Positions 8,034 through 16,524 of a DNA stretch of 62,259 bases are shown here, one piece after another. This DNA comes from an uncultured Porphyromonadaceae bacterium (GTDB taxonomy: Bacteria > Bacteroidota > Bacteroidia > Bacteroidales > Muribaculaceae). How positions within the stretch are numbered: position 1 is the first letter of the stretch; each line of letters opens with the position of its first letter. The notes beneath the pieces are model-generated. The model worked only from the letters and a program-made list of their open reading frames with translations, made no database searches and was not told the DNA's origin. The translations under genes were made by a program, and so were the position numbers. The DNA is taken from positions 1 through 62,259 of the forward strand of contig CABUIC010000014.1 of NCBI GenBank assembly GCA_902491515.1, in the 5' to 3' direction.

Positions 8034-8935
8034 ATCTCAACATTGATCTCGGCAAGGGCCTCGCCCTTAAAAATCCGGTGCTCACGGCATCGGGCACCTT
8101 CGGTTTCGGCGAGGAATACGCGCCATTCATCGACCTCGAGCGTCTGGGCGGTTTCATCGTCAAGGGCACGACCCTCGAGCCCCGCGAAGGGAATCCATAT
8201 CCCCGCATGGCCGAGACGCCTTCCGGAATGCTCAACGCCGTAGGGCTCCAGAACAAGGGCGTCGACTATTTCATCGAACACATCTACCCCCGGATTTCCG
8301 GGCTTGACACCCAGATTGTGGTGAACGTGTCCGGAAAAAGCGTCGAGGACTATTCGGAAACCGCCCGCAGACTTTCCGCCCTCGACGGAATCCATGCCAT
8401 CGAGCTCAACATCTCGTGCCCCAACGTCAAGCAAGGCGGCATGGCATACGGCACAACGCGCGAAGGCGCTTCGGAAGTCGTGTCGGCGGTCCGTCAGGCA
8501 TGGGACAAACACCTTATGGTCAAGCTTTCGCCCAATGTAACTTCAATCACTGATATAGCTCTTGCCGTGGAGGCCGCTGGCGCCGACAGCATCTCCCTCA
8601 TCAACACACTCCTCGGCATGGCCGTCGACGTCGAGCGCCGTCGGCCCTGCCTGTCAACGATAACCGGAGGACTTTCCGGACCTGCGGTGCGTCCTGTGGC
8701 CGTCCGGATGGTCTGGCAGGTTGCCAAAGCCGTGAAAGTGCCCGTCGTTGGCCTCGGAGGCATTTGCTGCGGACGCGACGCTCTGGAGTTCATTATGGCA
8801 GGAGCCAGCGCCATTCAGGTAGGCACAGCCAATTTCATTGCCCCGGAGGCTACAGTCAGTGTTCTCGAAGGAATAGAGGAATTCTGTGAACGCCAGGGCG
8901 TGAAGGACCTCGCCGAAATACGAGGAATTATCTGA
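8027..8935 (+). CDS. pyrD: Dihydroorotate dehydrogenase, type 1B catalytic subunit
   Basis: 302 residues from the ATG at 8027, overlapping pyrK by 7 bases. It oxidises dihydroorotate to orotate in pyrimidine synthesis. The FMN barrel shows NPVLTASGTFGFG, the catalytic-loop segment NISCPNVKQGG with the cysteine typical of class 1 enzymes, VKLSPNV with the FMN lysine, SLINTL, and GLGGICCGRDALEFIMAGA. The 3' end overlaps the convergent small gene at 8928 by 8 bases. Confidence 0.96.
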   Translation: MVNLNIDLGKGLALKNPVLTASGTFGFGEEYAPFIDLERLGGFIVKGTTLEPREGNPYPRMAETPSGMLNAVGLQNKGVDYFIEHIYPRISGLDTQIVVNVSGKSVEDYSETARRLSALDGIHAIELNISCPNVKQGGMAYGTTREGASEVVSAVRQAWDKHLMVKLSPNVTSITDIALAVEAAGADSISLINTLLGMAVDVERRRPCLSTITGGLSGPAVRPVAVRMVWQVAKAVKVPVVGLGGICCGRDALEFIMAGASAIQVGTANFIAPEATVSVLEGIEEFCERQGVKDLAEIRGII

Positions 8936-9254
8936 ACGCAAGAATATAATCCACTTTTTCATCCTCCTGCCCTCCGTCGGGGCCGGAGGATTTTTCATAC
9001 CACAGCTTCCGCTCGTATATATATTCACGCAGGCCGGAAGAGACTACAGCCTCAAGTTCTTCAAGGTCCACCTTAGCTTTAAGTATATAAACCGTTGCGT
9101 CTATGAACGATGCAAATGGCAATTCGCGCTCGAATGAGAATATTTCCAGATTCGGCGACGTGCGTATATACGCCGGCGACAGCGCCCCCTCGGCAGTCAT
9201 AACCCTTCGGGCAAGATAAAGCCCCGGAGCCTCAAGGGGTGGAAGAAACCTCAT
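8928..9254 (-). CDS. Conserved-looking hypothetical protein, last gene of the ileS operon
   Basis: 108 residues with no signal peptide or membrane segment. The start ATG overlaps the stop of the DUF4296 gene (ATGA at 9251-9254), indicating coupled translation. Alternating charged and hydrophobic stretches (LEIFSFERELPFASFIDATVYILKA is one strand-rich region) suggest a small alpha/beta protein. I do not recognise the family. Support comes from the tight overlap and from an extent that stops just inside pyrD. Confidence 0.65.
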   Translation of the reverse strand: MRFLPPLEAPGLYLARRVMTAEGALSPAYIRTSPNLEIFSFERELPFASFIDATVYILKAKVDLEELEAVVSSGLREYIYERKLWYEKSSGPDGGQEDEKVDYILAFR

Positions 9255-10093
9255 CGCACGCTGTCCTTATGCTCTTCTCTGACAATCGCCGGATGAAGCC
9301 TGCCCTCGATGTTCTTGAGCTTGCGCTGGCGGTAGTGCTGGGAGAAAAGAGCGGGATTGAAGCGCTTGCGCACTATACTGATTGAATCGGCGAAGACGTG
9401 GGGAGCCTTGTCGCTGAAAGTGAGATAGCCGTATATTCGGGCCGCGGGATGGATAGTGTCGGTGTAGAACGTGATTTCCTGCCACCCGTCAGAAGAGAAG
9501 GTGCTCTGGAGAGTCTCGCTCATGCCGTCGGGATATTCAGCGACGATACACCAGTCGGTTGTAGCGCTTATGTTGCTGAACTTGCCGCGCCAGGTATAAG
9601 AATCTCCGGGGTCCCAGTTGTCATCAGCCGTAAAATTGAATGCAATTGTGCGCGTAGGCGACAGAGGCGAGATGTGTATGAAACGGGGGAAAGGCCAGAC
9701 ATCCACCGAGTCGCCGCTGACGGCAAGGGCGTTGGCCTCGGCGATGCGGTTGCCGCTGACAATCATGCGCTCCTCGAGGATTCCGATACTCTTGTCGCAG
9801 ACGTCGATATAGAGCTTGATATTGCGCCCGTACCATGCCAGCGAAGAGTCAACCTGCACGCCCGTCACGCCGTGGCTGGCATATATCGCTTCCTTGAAGG
9901 CTGCGCGGTCGCTTTCGGAAGGGTAATACCGGCGGTTTGCGTCGACGACCGCCTCGCCCGTATTGAGGTCGGCGAGAAGCTCGGCCATATCGTCCGGCTG
10001 AATGACTTCGGACGGCACCTTGTGGCAGGCTCCGAAGGCGCCGCAGAGCGCGGCGGCAAGGGCGAGTCGGAAAATACGGGCGCCTCGGTTCAT
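9251..10093 (-). CDS. DUF4296 domain-containing lipoprotein
   Basis: 280 residues. The N-terminus MNRGARIFRLALAAALCGAF followed by GACHK is a lipoprotein signal with the lipid-bearing Cys at about 23. The DUF4296 part (about 30-115) shows PDDMAELLADLNTGEAV and YPSESDRAAFKEAIYASHGV, with VDSSLAWYGRN after it. The remainder (TRTIAFNFTADDNWDPGDSY...) looks like a beta-sandwich. It follows lspA with an ATGA overlap, a placement that fits a lipoprotein and its signal peptidase being made together. Function unknown. Confidence 0.85.
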   Translation of the reverse strand: MNRGARIFRLALAAALCGAFGACHKVPSEVIQPDDMAELLADLNTGEAVVDANRRYYPSESDRAAFKEAIYASHGVTGVQVDSSLAWYGRNIKLYIDVCDKSIGILEERMIVSGNRIAEANALAVSGDSVDVWPFPRFIHISPLSPTRTIAFNFTADDNWDPGDSYTWRGKFSNISATTDWCIVAEYPDGMSETLQSTFSSDGWQEITFYTDTIHPAARIYGYLTFSDKAPHVFADSISIVRKRFNPALFSQHYRQRKLKNIEGRLHPAIVREEHKDSVR

Positions 10094-10737
10094 TTTTTCT
10101 CTTCAGCCGACTTCGAGGGCCAGACTATACAGCGGGAATAGAACAGGATAATGACCAGCACACCCACCGTGATTGCGGAATCGGCTACGTTGAAGATGGG
10201 GTCGAAGAACGAGAAATGTTCTCCGCCTACAAAGGGCACCCACCCGGGCCAGTCGAAGGAGAAAAGCGGGAACCAGAGCATATCGACCACAAGTCCCTGG
10301 AACCACTGGCCGTATCCTTCGCCTAAAGGCACGAAAGTCGCGACCTCCGGAGGCCAGGGATTCGAGAAAATCTCGCCGTATAACACGCAGTCGACGATAT
10401 TTCCCGCGGCTCCCGCCGTAATCGCCGCAAGAGCCGCGAGAAAGCCCAGCGGCTTGTCGGCCATGCGTGCGAAGCGGCTCAGAAGCCATATGAGCAAGCC
10501 GACCATCACGAAGCGGAAACCCGTTAGGAAAAGCTTGCTGCCGAGCTCCCAACCGAAGGCCATACCGTTGTTCTGGATGAAATGGATGTGGAAGAAGGGA
10601 AGGATTTCGTAGTCCTCGCCGAGATAGAAATGGGTCTTGACCCATATCTTTACAATCTGGTCAATCAGCAGTATGGCGGCAATGACGCCGGTGCACACGA
10701 GGCACCGGCGTTTGATCTGGGCGCGTGAAAGGGTCAT
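10090..10737 (-). CDS. lspA: Lipoprotein signal peptidase (signal peptidase II)
   Basis: 215 residues from the ATG at 10737, which overlaps the stop of the DksA-like gene (ATGA at 10734-10737); a longer in-frame extension into that gene is rejected. LspA cleaves prolipoprotein signals in the inner membrane. Four hydrophobic segments are visible, with NNGMAFG and the two catalytic aspartates in AAGNIVDCVLYG and FNVADSAITVG. At 215 residues it is longer than the enterobacterial enzyme (about 165), with an insert between the last two motifs as in Bacteroidetes forms. Confidence 0.95.
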   Translation of the reverse strand: MTLSRAQIKRRCLVCTGVIAAILLIDQIVKIWVKTHFYLGEDYEILPFFHIHFIQNNGMAFGWELGSKLFLTGFRFVMVGLLIWLLSRFARMADKPLGFLAALAAITAGAAGNIVDCVLYGEIFSNPWPPEVATFVPLGEGYGQWFQGLVVDMLWFPLFSFDWPGWVPFVGGEHFSFFDPIFNVADSAITVGVLVIILFYSRCIVWPSKSAEEKK

Positions 10738-11117
10738 TTCTTGCGGATGTTCTTGACTTCGACACACAGCGTGGCGTGAGGAACGGCCATAAGACGCTCC
10801 CGGGGAATGAGCTTCCCGGTCTCGCGGCAGATGCCGTAGGTCTTGTTGTCGATACGGACAAGGGCAGCCTGAAGGTGCTCGATAAACTGGCGCTGGCGCT
10901 CGCATAGGCGTGCGGTGGCTTCTTGTTCAAGGGTGTTGGCGCCCTCTTCGAGGGCCTTGAAAGTAGGCGACGTGTCGGATGTGTCGTTGCCGTAGGCGTT
11001 GCTCAGCGATTCGCGCAGCTCGTCGAAGAGACGGCACGCGGTCTCGAGTTTCCGGAGGATTACGGCGCGGAATTCCTCGAGTTCCTCGTCGCTGTATCGT
11101 GTGCGGGGAGTTTCCAT
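10734..11117 (-). CDS. TraR/DksA-like protein with reduced zinc finger
   Basis: 127 residues. The coiled-coil N-terminal half (about 8-85, EEFRAVILRKLETA...) and the C-terminal segment YGICRETGKLIPRERL...HATLCVEVKN match the TraR/DksA family. Only one Cys remains at each half of the C4 zinc site (C-R-E and C-V-E instead of CxxC), so zinc binding is doubtful. Known Bacteroidetes members share this loss. It sits between ileS (1-base overlap at 11117) and lspA. A role at RNA polymerase is inferred from the family. Confidence 0.88.
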   Translation of the reverse strand: METPRTRYSDEELEEFRAVILRKLETACRLFDELRESLSNAYGNDTSDTSPTFKALEEGANTLEQEATARLCERQRQFIEHLQAALVRIDNKTYGICRETGKLIPRERLMAVPHATLCVEVKNIRKK

Positions 11118-14100
11118 CAGTTTTTGTTGATTCTCATGTTCACGGCCACACCGTCGAGGTCGAATTCCTCGAAGCGGCCGTCTGATTCTTCATAGACAAT
11201 TGCATCGGCGATAACCTGTCCGGCAATATACTCCCGGAAGTCCTCGACAGCCGCGCGGATTTCCTCTGAGGCCTGATTGCCGATTGCGAGAGTGATATGG
11301 TCGGTGATCTCGAGGCCTGAGGTCTTGCGGAGGTTCTGGACACGGTTCACGATTTCGCGGGCGATGCCTTCACGGGCGAGCGCGGTGTCGATTTCGATGT
11401 CGAGCGCCACGGTGAGCTGGCCCTCGTTGGCCACGAGCCAGCCGGGGATGTCCTCGGAGAAGATTTTAACGTCGCCGAGCTCCACGGTTGTGGTTGAGCC
11501 GTCGGGAGTGGTGATGTCAATGCTTCCGTCCTTTTCAAGGGCGGCAATCGACGCGCGGTCGAGGGCCGTGATGATGGCCGCGGCGGCCTTCATCTGCTTG
11601 CCGAATTTCGGTCCGAGCTTCTTGAAATCGGGCTGGACGCGCTTTACGAATATCTCGTTGTCACCGTCGGCGATTTCAAGCTCCTTGACGTTCACTTCCG
11701 AAAGCACAAGGCTCTTGACAGCCTCGAGGTCCTCGCGTTGCGCGGGAGTCATGGCCGGTACGAGCATCTTGCCGAGCGGCTGGCGCACCTTGATGTTGGC
11801 TTTCTTGCGGAGCGAGAGCACCAGGGAAGTCAGTTTCTGCGCCGTTGCCATCTGACGCTCGAGGCCCGCATTGATGAGGGCTTCGTCAGCTTCGGGGAAG
11901 AGGGCGAGGTGTACGGATTCCAAGGCGCCCTGAACGCCATCGGTGAGGTCGCGGTAGAGGCGGTCGCTGTAGAAGGGAGCGATCGGAGCGATAAGCTTTA
12001 CGACTGTCAGCAGACAGGTGTAGAGCGTCTGGTAAGCCGCAAGCTTGTCCTCCTCCTTGCCCGGGCCCCAGAAACGCTTGCGGTTGAGGCGCACGTACCA
12101 GTTGGAGAGATTGTCGTCGACGAACTCCGAGACTGCGCGAGCGGCCTTCGTCGGCTCGTAGTCGTCGAGAGCTTCGGTGACGTTCTTCACGAGCGTGTTG
12201 AGCAGAGAAAGAATCCAGCGGTCGATTTCCGGACGCTTCTCCACGGGCACCGCAGGCTCGCTGCCCGTGAAGCCGTCGACATTGGCGTACATGGCGAAGA
12301 ACTTGTAGGTGTTCGTAAGCGTCGCGAAGAATTTTCTGGCAACTTCCGCCACACCGTCGTTGTCGTACTTCAGATTGTCCCACGGAGAGGAATTGGCAAC
12401 CATGTACCAGCGCACCGGATCGGCGCCGAACTTCTCAAGAGTCTCGAAAGGATCGACTGCGTTGCCGAGGCGCTTCGACATCTTGTTGCCGTTCTTGTCA
12501 AGCACGAGGCCGTTGGAAATCACAGCCTTGTATGCCTTCTTTCCGAACACCATCGTGCCGATGGCATGCAGCGTGAAGAACCATCCGCGCGTCTGGTCGA
12601 CGCCCTCGGCGATGAAATCGGCCGGGAAGAGGCTGCCGTTCTCCACGGCTTCCTTGTTCTCGAAGGGATAGTGGCGCTGGGCATAGGGCATCGAGCCGGA
12701 GTCGAACCACACGTCAATCAGGTCGAGCTCGCGGCGCATCGGCTCGCCCTCGGGGGATACGAGTACGATATCGTCCACGTAAGGGCGGTGGAGATCGATT
12801 TTCTCGTAGTTCTCCATGCTGTAGTCACCGGGGACGAAGCCCTTGTCTTTCAGAGGATTCGAAGCCATCGCTCCGGCTGCTACAGCCTTCTCTATTTCAT
12901 TGTAGAGTGTCTCGACGGAGTCGATGCAGATTTCTGCCGTGCCGCTTTCGTTGCGCCAGATTGGCAGCGGCGTACCCCAGTAGCGGGAACGGGAGAGGTT
13001 CCAGTCCTGAAGGTTCTCGAGCCATTTGCCGAAACGTCCCGAGCCAGTGGACGCGGGCTTCCAGAGGATTTCATTGTTCAGAGCCATCATCTCCTCGCGT
13101 GCGGCGGTCGAGCGGATGAACCAGCTGTCAAGAGGATAATAGAGCACGGGCTTGTCCGTGCGCCAGCAGTGCGGATAGTTGTGGACGTGCTTCTCGATCT
13201 TGAAGACTTTGCCGTCCTTCTTGAGGTCCATGCAGATTTCCACGTCGAGGGTCTCGTCGTCCGGACCCTTTGTGGGGTCATAGGCATTCTTGACGTACTT
13301 TCCGGCCCACTTGGCGTACTCTTCGGCGTTGACCATCGTGCGCACGAATTCCTCGTCGAGCTCCTCGATGGGGAAGAAACGCCCGCGAAGGTCGACCATC
13401 GGACGGAGATTGCCGTCGCGGTCTTTGAGATGCAGAGGGGGAACGCCGTTCTGGCGCGACACGCGGAGGTCGTCCGCGCCGAAGGTTCCGGCGATATGCA
13501 CGATGCCGGTACCGTCTTCGGTTGTCACGTAGTCGCCCGGAATCACGCGGAAAGCGCCGTCGCCGGGATTTACCCAGGGAAGAAGCTGCTCGTAGTGCAT
13601 CCCCGTGAGGTCCGAGCCCTTGTAGCGGGCCACTATTTCATAGGGAATTAGCTTGTCGCCGGGCTTATAGTCCGCGAGAGCGAGGTCCTTTGCTTTGGCG
13701 TTGAAGTATGCGCCGAGGCGCGCCTCCGCGAGAATAACCGTCACGGGAGCACCTGAATAGGGATTGAAGGTGCGGACAGCAACGTAGTCGATGTTCGCGC
13801 CCACACAGAGGGCCGCATTGGAGGGAAGGGTCCAGGGCGTCGTGGTCCAGGCCAGGAAGCAGGGCGTCCCCCACCCTGTCATTTCAGGCTTCGGGTCCGT
13901 GATGAGGAACTGAGCCGTGCAGGTGGTGTCGCGCACGTCGCGGTAACAGCCGGGCTGGTTCAGCTCGTGGGAGCTCAGTCCCGTACCGGCAGCAGGTGAA
14001 TAAGGCTGGATGGTATAGCCCTTGTAGAGCAGCCCCTTCTTGTAAAGCTGTGCGAGCAGCCACCACACGCTCTCGATGTAGCGGTTGTCGTAAGTGATGT

Positions 14101-14545
14101 AGGGGTCGGTCGTGTCTACCCAATACCCCATCGTGTCAGTAAGTTTCTCCCATTCGCGGGTGTATTTCATAACCTCGCGGCGGCAAGCGGCGTTGTAGTC
14201 GTCAACAGAAATCTTCTTGCCGATATCTTCCTTTGTAATGCCGAGACTCTTCTCCACACCGAGCTCGACGGGAAGGCCATGCGTGTCCCATCCGGCCTTT
14301 CGCTTGACCTGAAATCCCTTCATGGTCTTGTAGCGGCAGAAAATATCCTTGATAGTACGCGCCATCACGTGGTGGATGCCGGGGCGCCCGTTGGCCGAAG
14401 GAGGCCCCTCGAAGAACACGAAGGAAGGAGCGCCCTCGCGCACGGCCATGCTCTTCTCGAAGAGAGAGGCATCGTGCCAGAGATCGAGGATTTCTTTGTT
14501 GACGTCCGTGAGATTCAGGGACGAATATTCACGAAATTGCTTCAT
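11117..14545 (-). CDS. ileS: Isoleucyl-tRNA synthetase
   Basis: 1142 residues from the ATG at 14545. It charges tRNA-Ile. The class I signatures are present: the HIGH-type motif in ANGRPGIHHVMAR near 52-60, the editing domain (TTPWTLPSNAALCVG), and KMSKRLGN in the active site. The C-terminal 170 residues (ITDHITLAIGNQ...) are the extra domain of the long Bacteroidetes/eukaryote-like IleS, without the zinc finger of the E. coli type. It heads the operon ileS, dksA-like, lspA, DUF4296 and a small gene. A hairpin at 14586-14631 separates it from rpsP. Confidence 0.97.
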   Translation of the reverse strand: MKQFREYSSLNLTDVNKEILDLWHDASLFEKSMAVREGAPSFVFFEGPPSANGRPGIHHVMARTIKDIFCRYKTMKGFQVKRKAGWDTHGLPVELGVEKSLGITKEDIGKKISVDDYNAACRREVMKYTREWEKLTDTMGYWVDTTDPYITYDNRYIESVWWLLAQLYKKGLLYKGYTIQPYSPAAGTGLSSHELNQPGCYRDVRDTTCTAQFLITDPKPEMTGWGTPCFLAWTTTPWTLPSNAALCVGANIDYVAVRTFNPYSGAPVTVILAEARLGAYFNAKAKDLALADYKPGDKLIPYEIVARYKGSDLTGMHYEQLLPWVNPGDGAFRVIPGDYVTTEDGTGIVHIAGTFGADDLRVSRQNGVPPLHLKDRDGNLRPMVDLRGRFFPIEELDEEFVRTMVNAEEYAKWAGKYVKNAYDPTKGPDDETLDVEICMDLKKDGKVFKIEKHVHNYPHCWRTDKPVLYYPLDSWFIRSTAAREEMMALNNEILWKPASTGSGRFGKWLENLQDWNLSRSRYWGTPLPIWRNESGTAEICIDSVETLYNEIEKAVAAGAMASNPLKDKGFVPGDYSMENYEKIDLHRPYVDDIVLVSPEGEPMRRELDLIDVWFDSGSMPYAQRHYPFENKEAVENGSLFPADFIAEGVDQTRGWFFTLHAIGTMVFGKKAYKAVISNGLVLDKNGNKMSKRLGNAVDPFETLEKFGADPVRWYMVANSSPWDNLKYDNDGVAEVARKFFATLTNTYKFFAMYANVDGFTGSEPAVPVEKRPEIDRWILSLLNTLVKNVTEALDDYEPTKAARAVSEFVDDNLSNWYVRLNRKRFWGPGKEEDKLAAYQTLYTCLLTVVKLIAPIAPFYSDRLYRDLTDGVQGALESVHLALFPEADEALINAGLERQMATAQKLTSLVLSLRKKANIKVRQPLGKMLVPAMTPAQREDLEAVKSLVLSEVNVKELEIADGDNEIFVKRVQPDFKKLGPKFGKQMKAAAAIITALDRASIAALEKDGSIDITTPDGSTTTVELGDVKIFSEDIPGWLVANEGQLTVALDIEIDTALAREGIAREIVNRVQNLRKTSGLEITDHITLAIGNQASEEIRAAVEDFREYIAGQVIADAIVYEESDGRFEEFDLDGVAVNMRINKN

Positions 14546-14585
14546 ATATAGGAGAAAACAAAAATTGTGGAGGATGAACTGAATT

Positions 14586-14631
14586 AAAAAGGGGTGTGTA
14601 GGCCACGTGAAGGTAGCGAACACACCCTTTT
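14586..14631 (-). terminator. Rho-independent terminator downstream of rpsP
   Basis: On the minus strand AAAAGGGTGTGT pairs with ACACACCCCTTTTT across a 20-base loop; the T-run follows the stem. It lies 28 bases past the rpsP stop and before ileS. Confidence 0.75.
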
Positions 14632-14658
14632 CGGTATCTTACGAAGCGTAGCCGGAAC

Positions 14659-15204
14659 TTATTCAGCGGCGGGAGCCTCGGCCTCAGCTTCAGGAGCGGC
14701 TTCTGCGGCAGCTGCGGCGGCAGCCTCGGCTGCTGCGGCGGCGAGCTCGGCCTTCTTCTTGGCTACCTCTTCGGCCTTGGCCTTGTTCTTGGCCACTTCC
14801 TCTTCGAGGCGCTTCTTGGCGCTGAGTTCCTTGGTATCGGCCATCGTGGCCTTCATAGCCTCGACTTTGGCTACCTTCTTGGCCTTCCAGGCGTCGAAGC
14901 GCTTCTGTGCCTCTGCCTCGTCGAATGCGCCCTTGCGGACACCGCCGAGGAGATGCTTCATCAGGAGCACACCTTCGTTGGAAAGGATAGTACGTACGGT
15001 GTCGGTCGGTTCTGCACCTACGGTCACCCAATACAAAGCCCGTTCGAAATTAAGAGTAATTGTAGCAGGATTAGTGTTCGGATTATAGGAACCTATCCTT
15101 TCAATAAACTTACCATCTCGTGGTGCCCTGCTATCGGCGATGACAATAGGATAAAACGCATAGTTCTTGCGACCATGACGTTGTAATCTGATTTTTGTTG
15201 CCAT
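14659..15204 (-). CDS. rpsP: 30S ribosomal protein bS16 with Ala/Glu-rich tail
   Basis: 181 residues. The S16 core (1-90) is complete: MATKIRLQRHGRKNYAFYPI, VIADSRAPRDGKFIERIG and YNP. After it comes an extension of about 90 residues. It begins with a lysine-rich helix (EAQKRFDAWKAKKVAKVEAM) and ends in an Ala/Glu repeat tract, low in complexity and likely helical or disordered. bS16 of most bacteria stops near 85-90 residues; long tails are known in Bacteroidetes. It has its own promoter at 15245-15275. Confidence 0.96.
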   Translation of the reverse strand: MATKIRLQRHGRKNYAFYPIVIADSRAPRDGKFIERIGSYNPNTNPATITLNFERALYWVTVGAEPTDTVRTILSNEGVLLMKHLLGGVRKGAFDEAEAQKRFDAWKAKKVAKVEAMKATMADTKELSAKKRLEEEVAKNKAKAEEVAKKKAELAAAAAEAAAAAAAEAAPEAEAEAPAAE

Positions 15205-15244
15205 TGATTGTTGGTTAAATTGGTTTTGTATTGCTTAGCGACCG

Positions 15245-15275
15245 CAAAGGTACGATTTTATTTCCACACCGCCAA
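15245..15275 (-). promoter_or_regulatory. Promoter of rpsP
   Basis: On the minus strand TTG (15273-15275), a 20-base spacer and TACCTTTG (15245-15252) match the Bacteroidetes consensus exactly. The predicted leader is about 37 bases. Confidence 0.75.
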
Positions 15276-15355
15276 ATTTTTCCACCCCAAAATTTCACTC
15301 AACGATTAAGGTCCGGCCCAAACCGGCATAAAAAGTTGACAGAGACCGTCCTTTT

Positions 15356-15949
15356 TCAGATGCTCAGCTGGCGGAAAAATTCGTCGCGAAGGGAGGGGGT
15401 GTCGGCAAAGAGGCCGGTGTATTCTACGGTGGTTGTGGATGAGTCCTGTTTCTCGACGCCGCGCATTTTCATACAGAGATGCTGGGCGTTGCAGGCGACG
15501 ATTACTCCGGAGGCCCCGACGGTCTCGCTGACGGCGCGACAGATTTCAGCGGTGAGGCGCTCCTGCACCTGAAGGCGACGGGCATAGGCGTTGACGAGGC
15601 GCGCGAGCTTGCTGAGGCCGACAATCTTGCCATTTGGAATGTAGCCGATGCTCACACGGCCGAAGAATGGAAGGATATGGTGCTCGCACATGGAGTAGAA
15701 CTCTATATCCTTTACGATTACTATTTTGCTGCCCTCGTGCTCGAATAGGGCCTGCGTCATGAGGGCTCCGGCGTCGCACCGATAGCCCTGGGTGAGAAAC
15801 CACAAAGCCTTTGCCGCACGCACGGGAGTCTTCACAAGCCCTTCGCGCGAAGAATCCTCGCCGAGGAGTTCGATTATTTCCTTGATGTGCGCGGCTACGG
15901 CGCCGATGCGTTCCGAATCGGAAAGCGCTGCGATTTCGTCTTTAGTCAT
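15356..15949 (-). CDS. folE: GTP cyclohydrolase I
   Basis: 197 residues. It opens GTP to dihydroneopterin triphosphate, the first step to folates. Signatures: REGLVKTPVRAAKA, the zinc Cys-His in FYSMCEHHILPFFG, GKIVGLSKLARLV, the QVQERLT segment, and the second zinc Cys in QHLCMKMRGV. The start overlaps the end of the SPOR gene by 8 bases; the order tpiA-SPOR-folE is conserved in Bacteroidales. The downstream partner folK lies far away at 47.5 kb. Confidence 0.96.
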   Translation of the reverse strand: MTKDEIAALSDSERIGAVAAHIKEIIELLGEDSSREGLVKTPVRAAKALWFLTQGYRCDAGALMTQALFEHEGSKIVIVKDIEFYSMCEHHILPFFGRVSIGYIPNGKIVGLSKLARLVNAYARRLQVQERLTAEICRAVSETVGASGVIVACNAQHLCMKMRGVEKQDSSTTTVEYTGLFADTPSLRDEFFRQLSI

Positions 15950-16493
15950 AGATGTTTATACGGTCGCGGACGATGCGTATATATGCTTTAAGTTCGGGGA
16001 AGGCCCTGCGGATTTCGGCCTGAGCGCTCTCGGCCTCGGCACGGGAGCGGAAATCGCCCACCTTCACGCGCCAATAGGGAGAGTTGAAGGACACGTAGGC
16101 ACGGTAAGCGGGAAAGGCGCTCTCCACACGGTTCTTGTACGATGCTGCCGACGAGCGCGCCGACCGCGGATTGTTGTCGTCGAACACCTGTATGCGGTAG
16201 CCCGCGCGAGTGGCGGAGGCCTGACGCCGCTCGGCGACGGTCTCGATGCGGTTTCCTTCTGCCACTTCGTCGGTCTCACCTCCGGGCGCGGCCTGCACGC
16301 GGGCGTAGGAGAGGCGCCGGGTAAGGGCCTCGGGCTGGCTGACGGTGACATGGCCCGCGGCATTGATACTGGCCACGATGCTCACCATCGAATCGACAGG
16401 TTCTTCGGCAAGGACTTCCGGGGCGGAAACGCCTGTGGCAAGGGCCACAAGCGCTCCGACACGGAACAGTCCGGTGAGTTTTGATAAAATCAT
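15942..16493 (-). CDS. SPOR domain-containing secreted protein
   Basis: 183 residues with a cleavable signal peptide (hydrophobic 3-25, likely cut after VLAEE or nearby). The SPOR domain occupies about 98-178: GYRIQVFDDNNPR, AYVSFNSPYWRVKVGDFRSRAEAESAQAEIRRAFPELKAY in two parts, and a final IVRD strand. SPOR domains bind denuded septal peptidoglycan, so a periplasmic cell-wall role is likely. It is placed between tpiA and folE as in other Bacteroidales. Confidence 0.9.
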   Translation of the reverse strand: MILSKLTGLFRVGALVALATGVSAPEVLAEEPVDSMVSIVASINAAGHVTVSQPEALTRRLSYARVQAAPGGETDEVAEGNRIETVAERRQASATRAGYRIQVFDDNNPRSARSSAASYKNRVESAFPAYRAYVSFNSPYWRVKVGDFRSRAEAESAQAEIRRAFPELKAYIRIVRDRINIYD

Positions 16494-16524
16494 TCCAGAG
16501 AGGGGAGAGAAATTAAAGCTTGAA

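Noticed and set aside
10738..10905. N-terminal extension of LspA into the DksA-like gene
   Set aside because: It would read the DksA-like coding sequence in another frame; the ATGA overlap marks the proper start.
11738..13651. Long open frame (637 codons) on the plus strand opposite ileS
   Set aside because: It is antisense to the conserved ileS; the high GC at third positions removes stops in this frame. The product is Val/Glu/Arg-rich with no recognisable domain.
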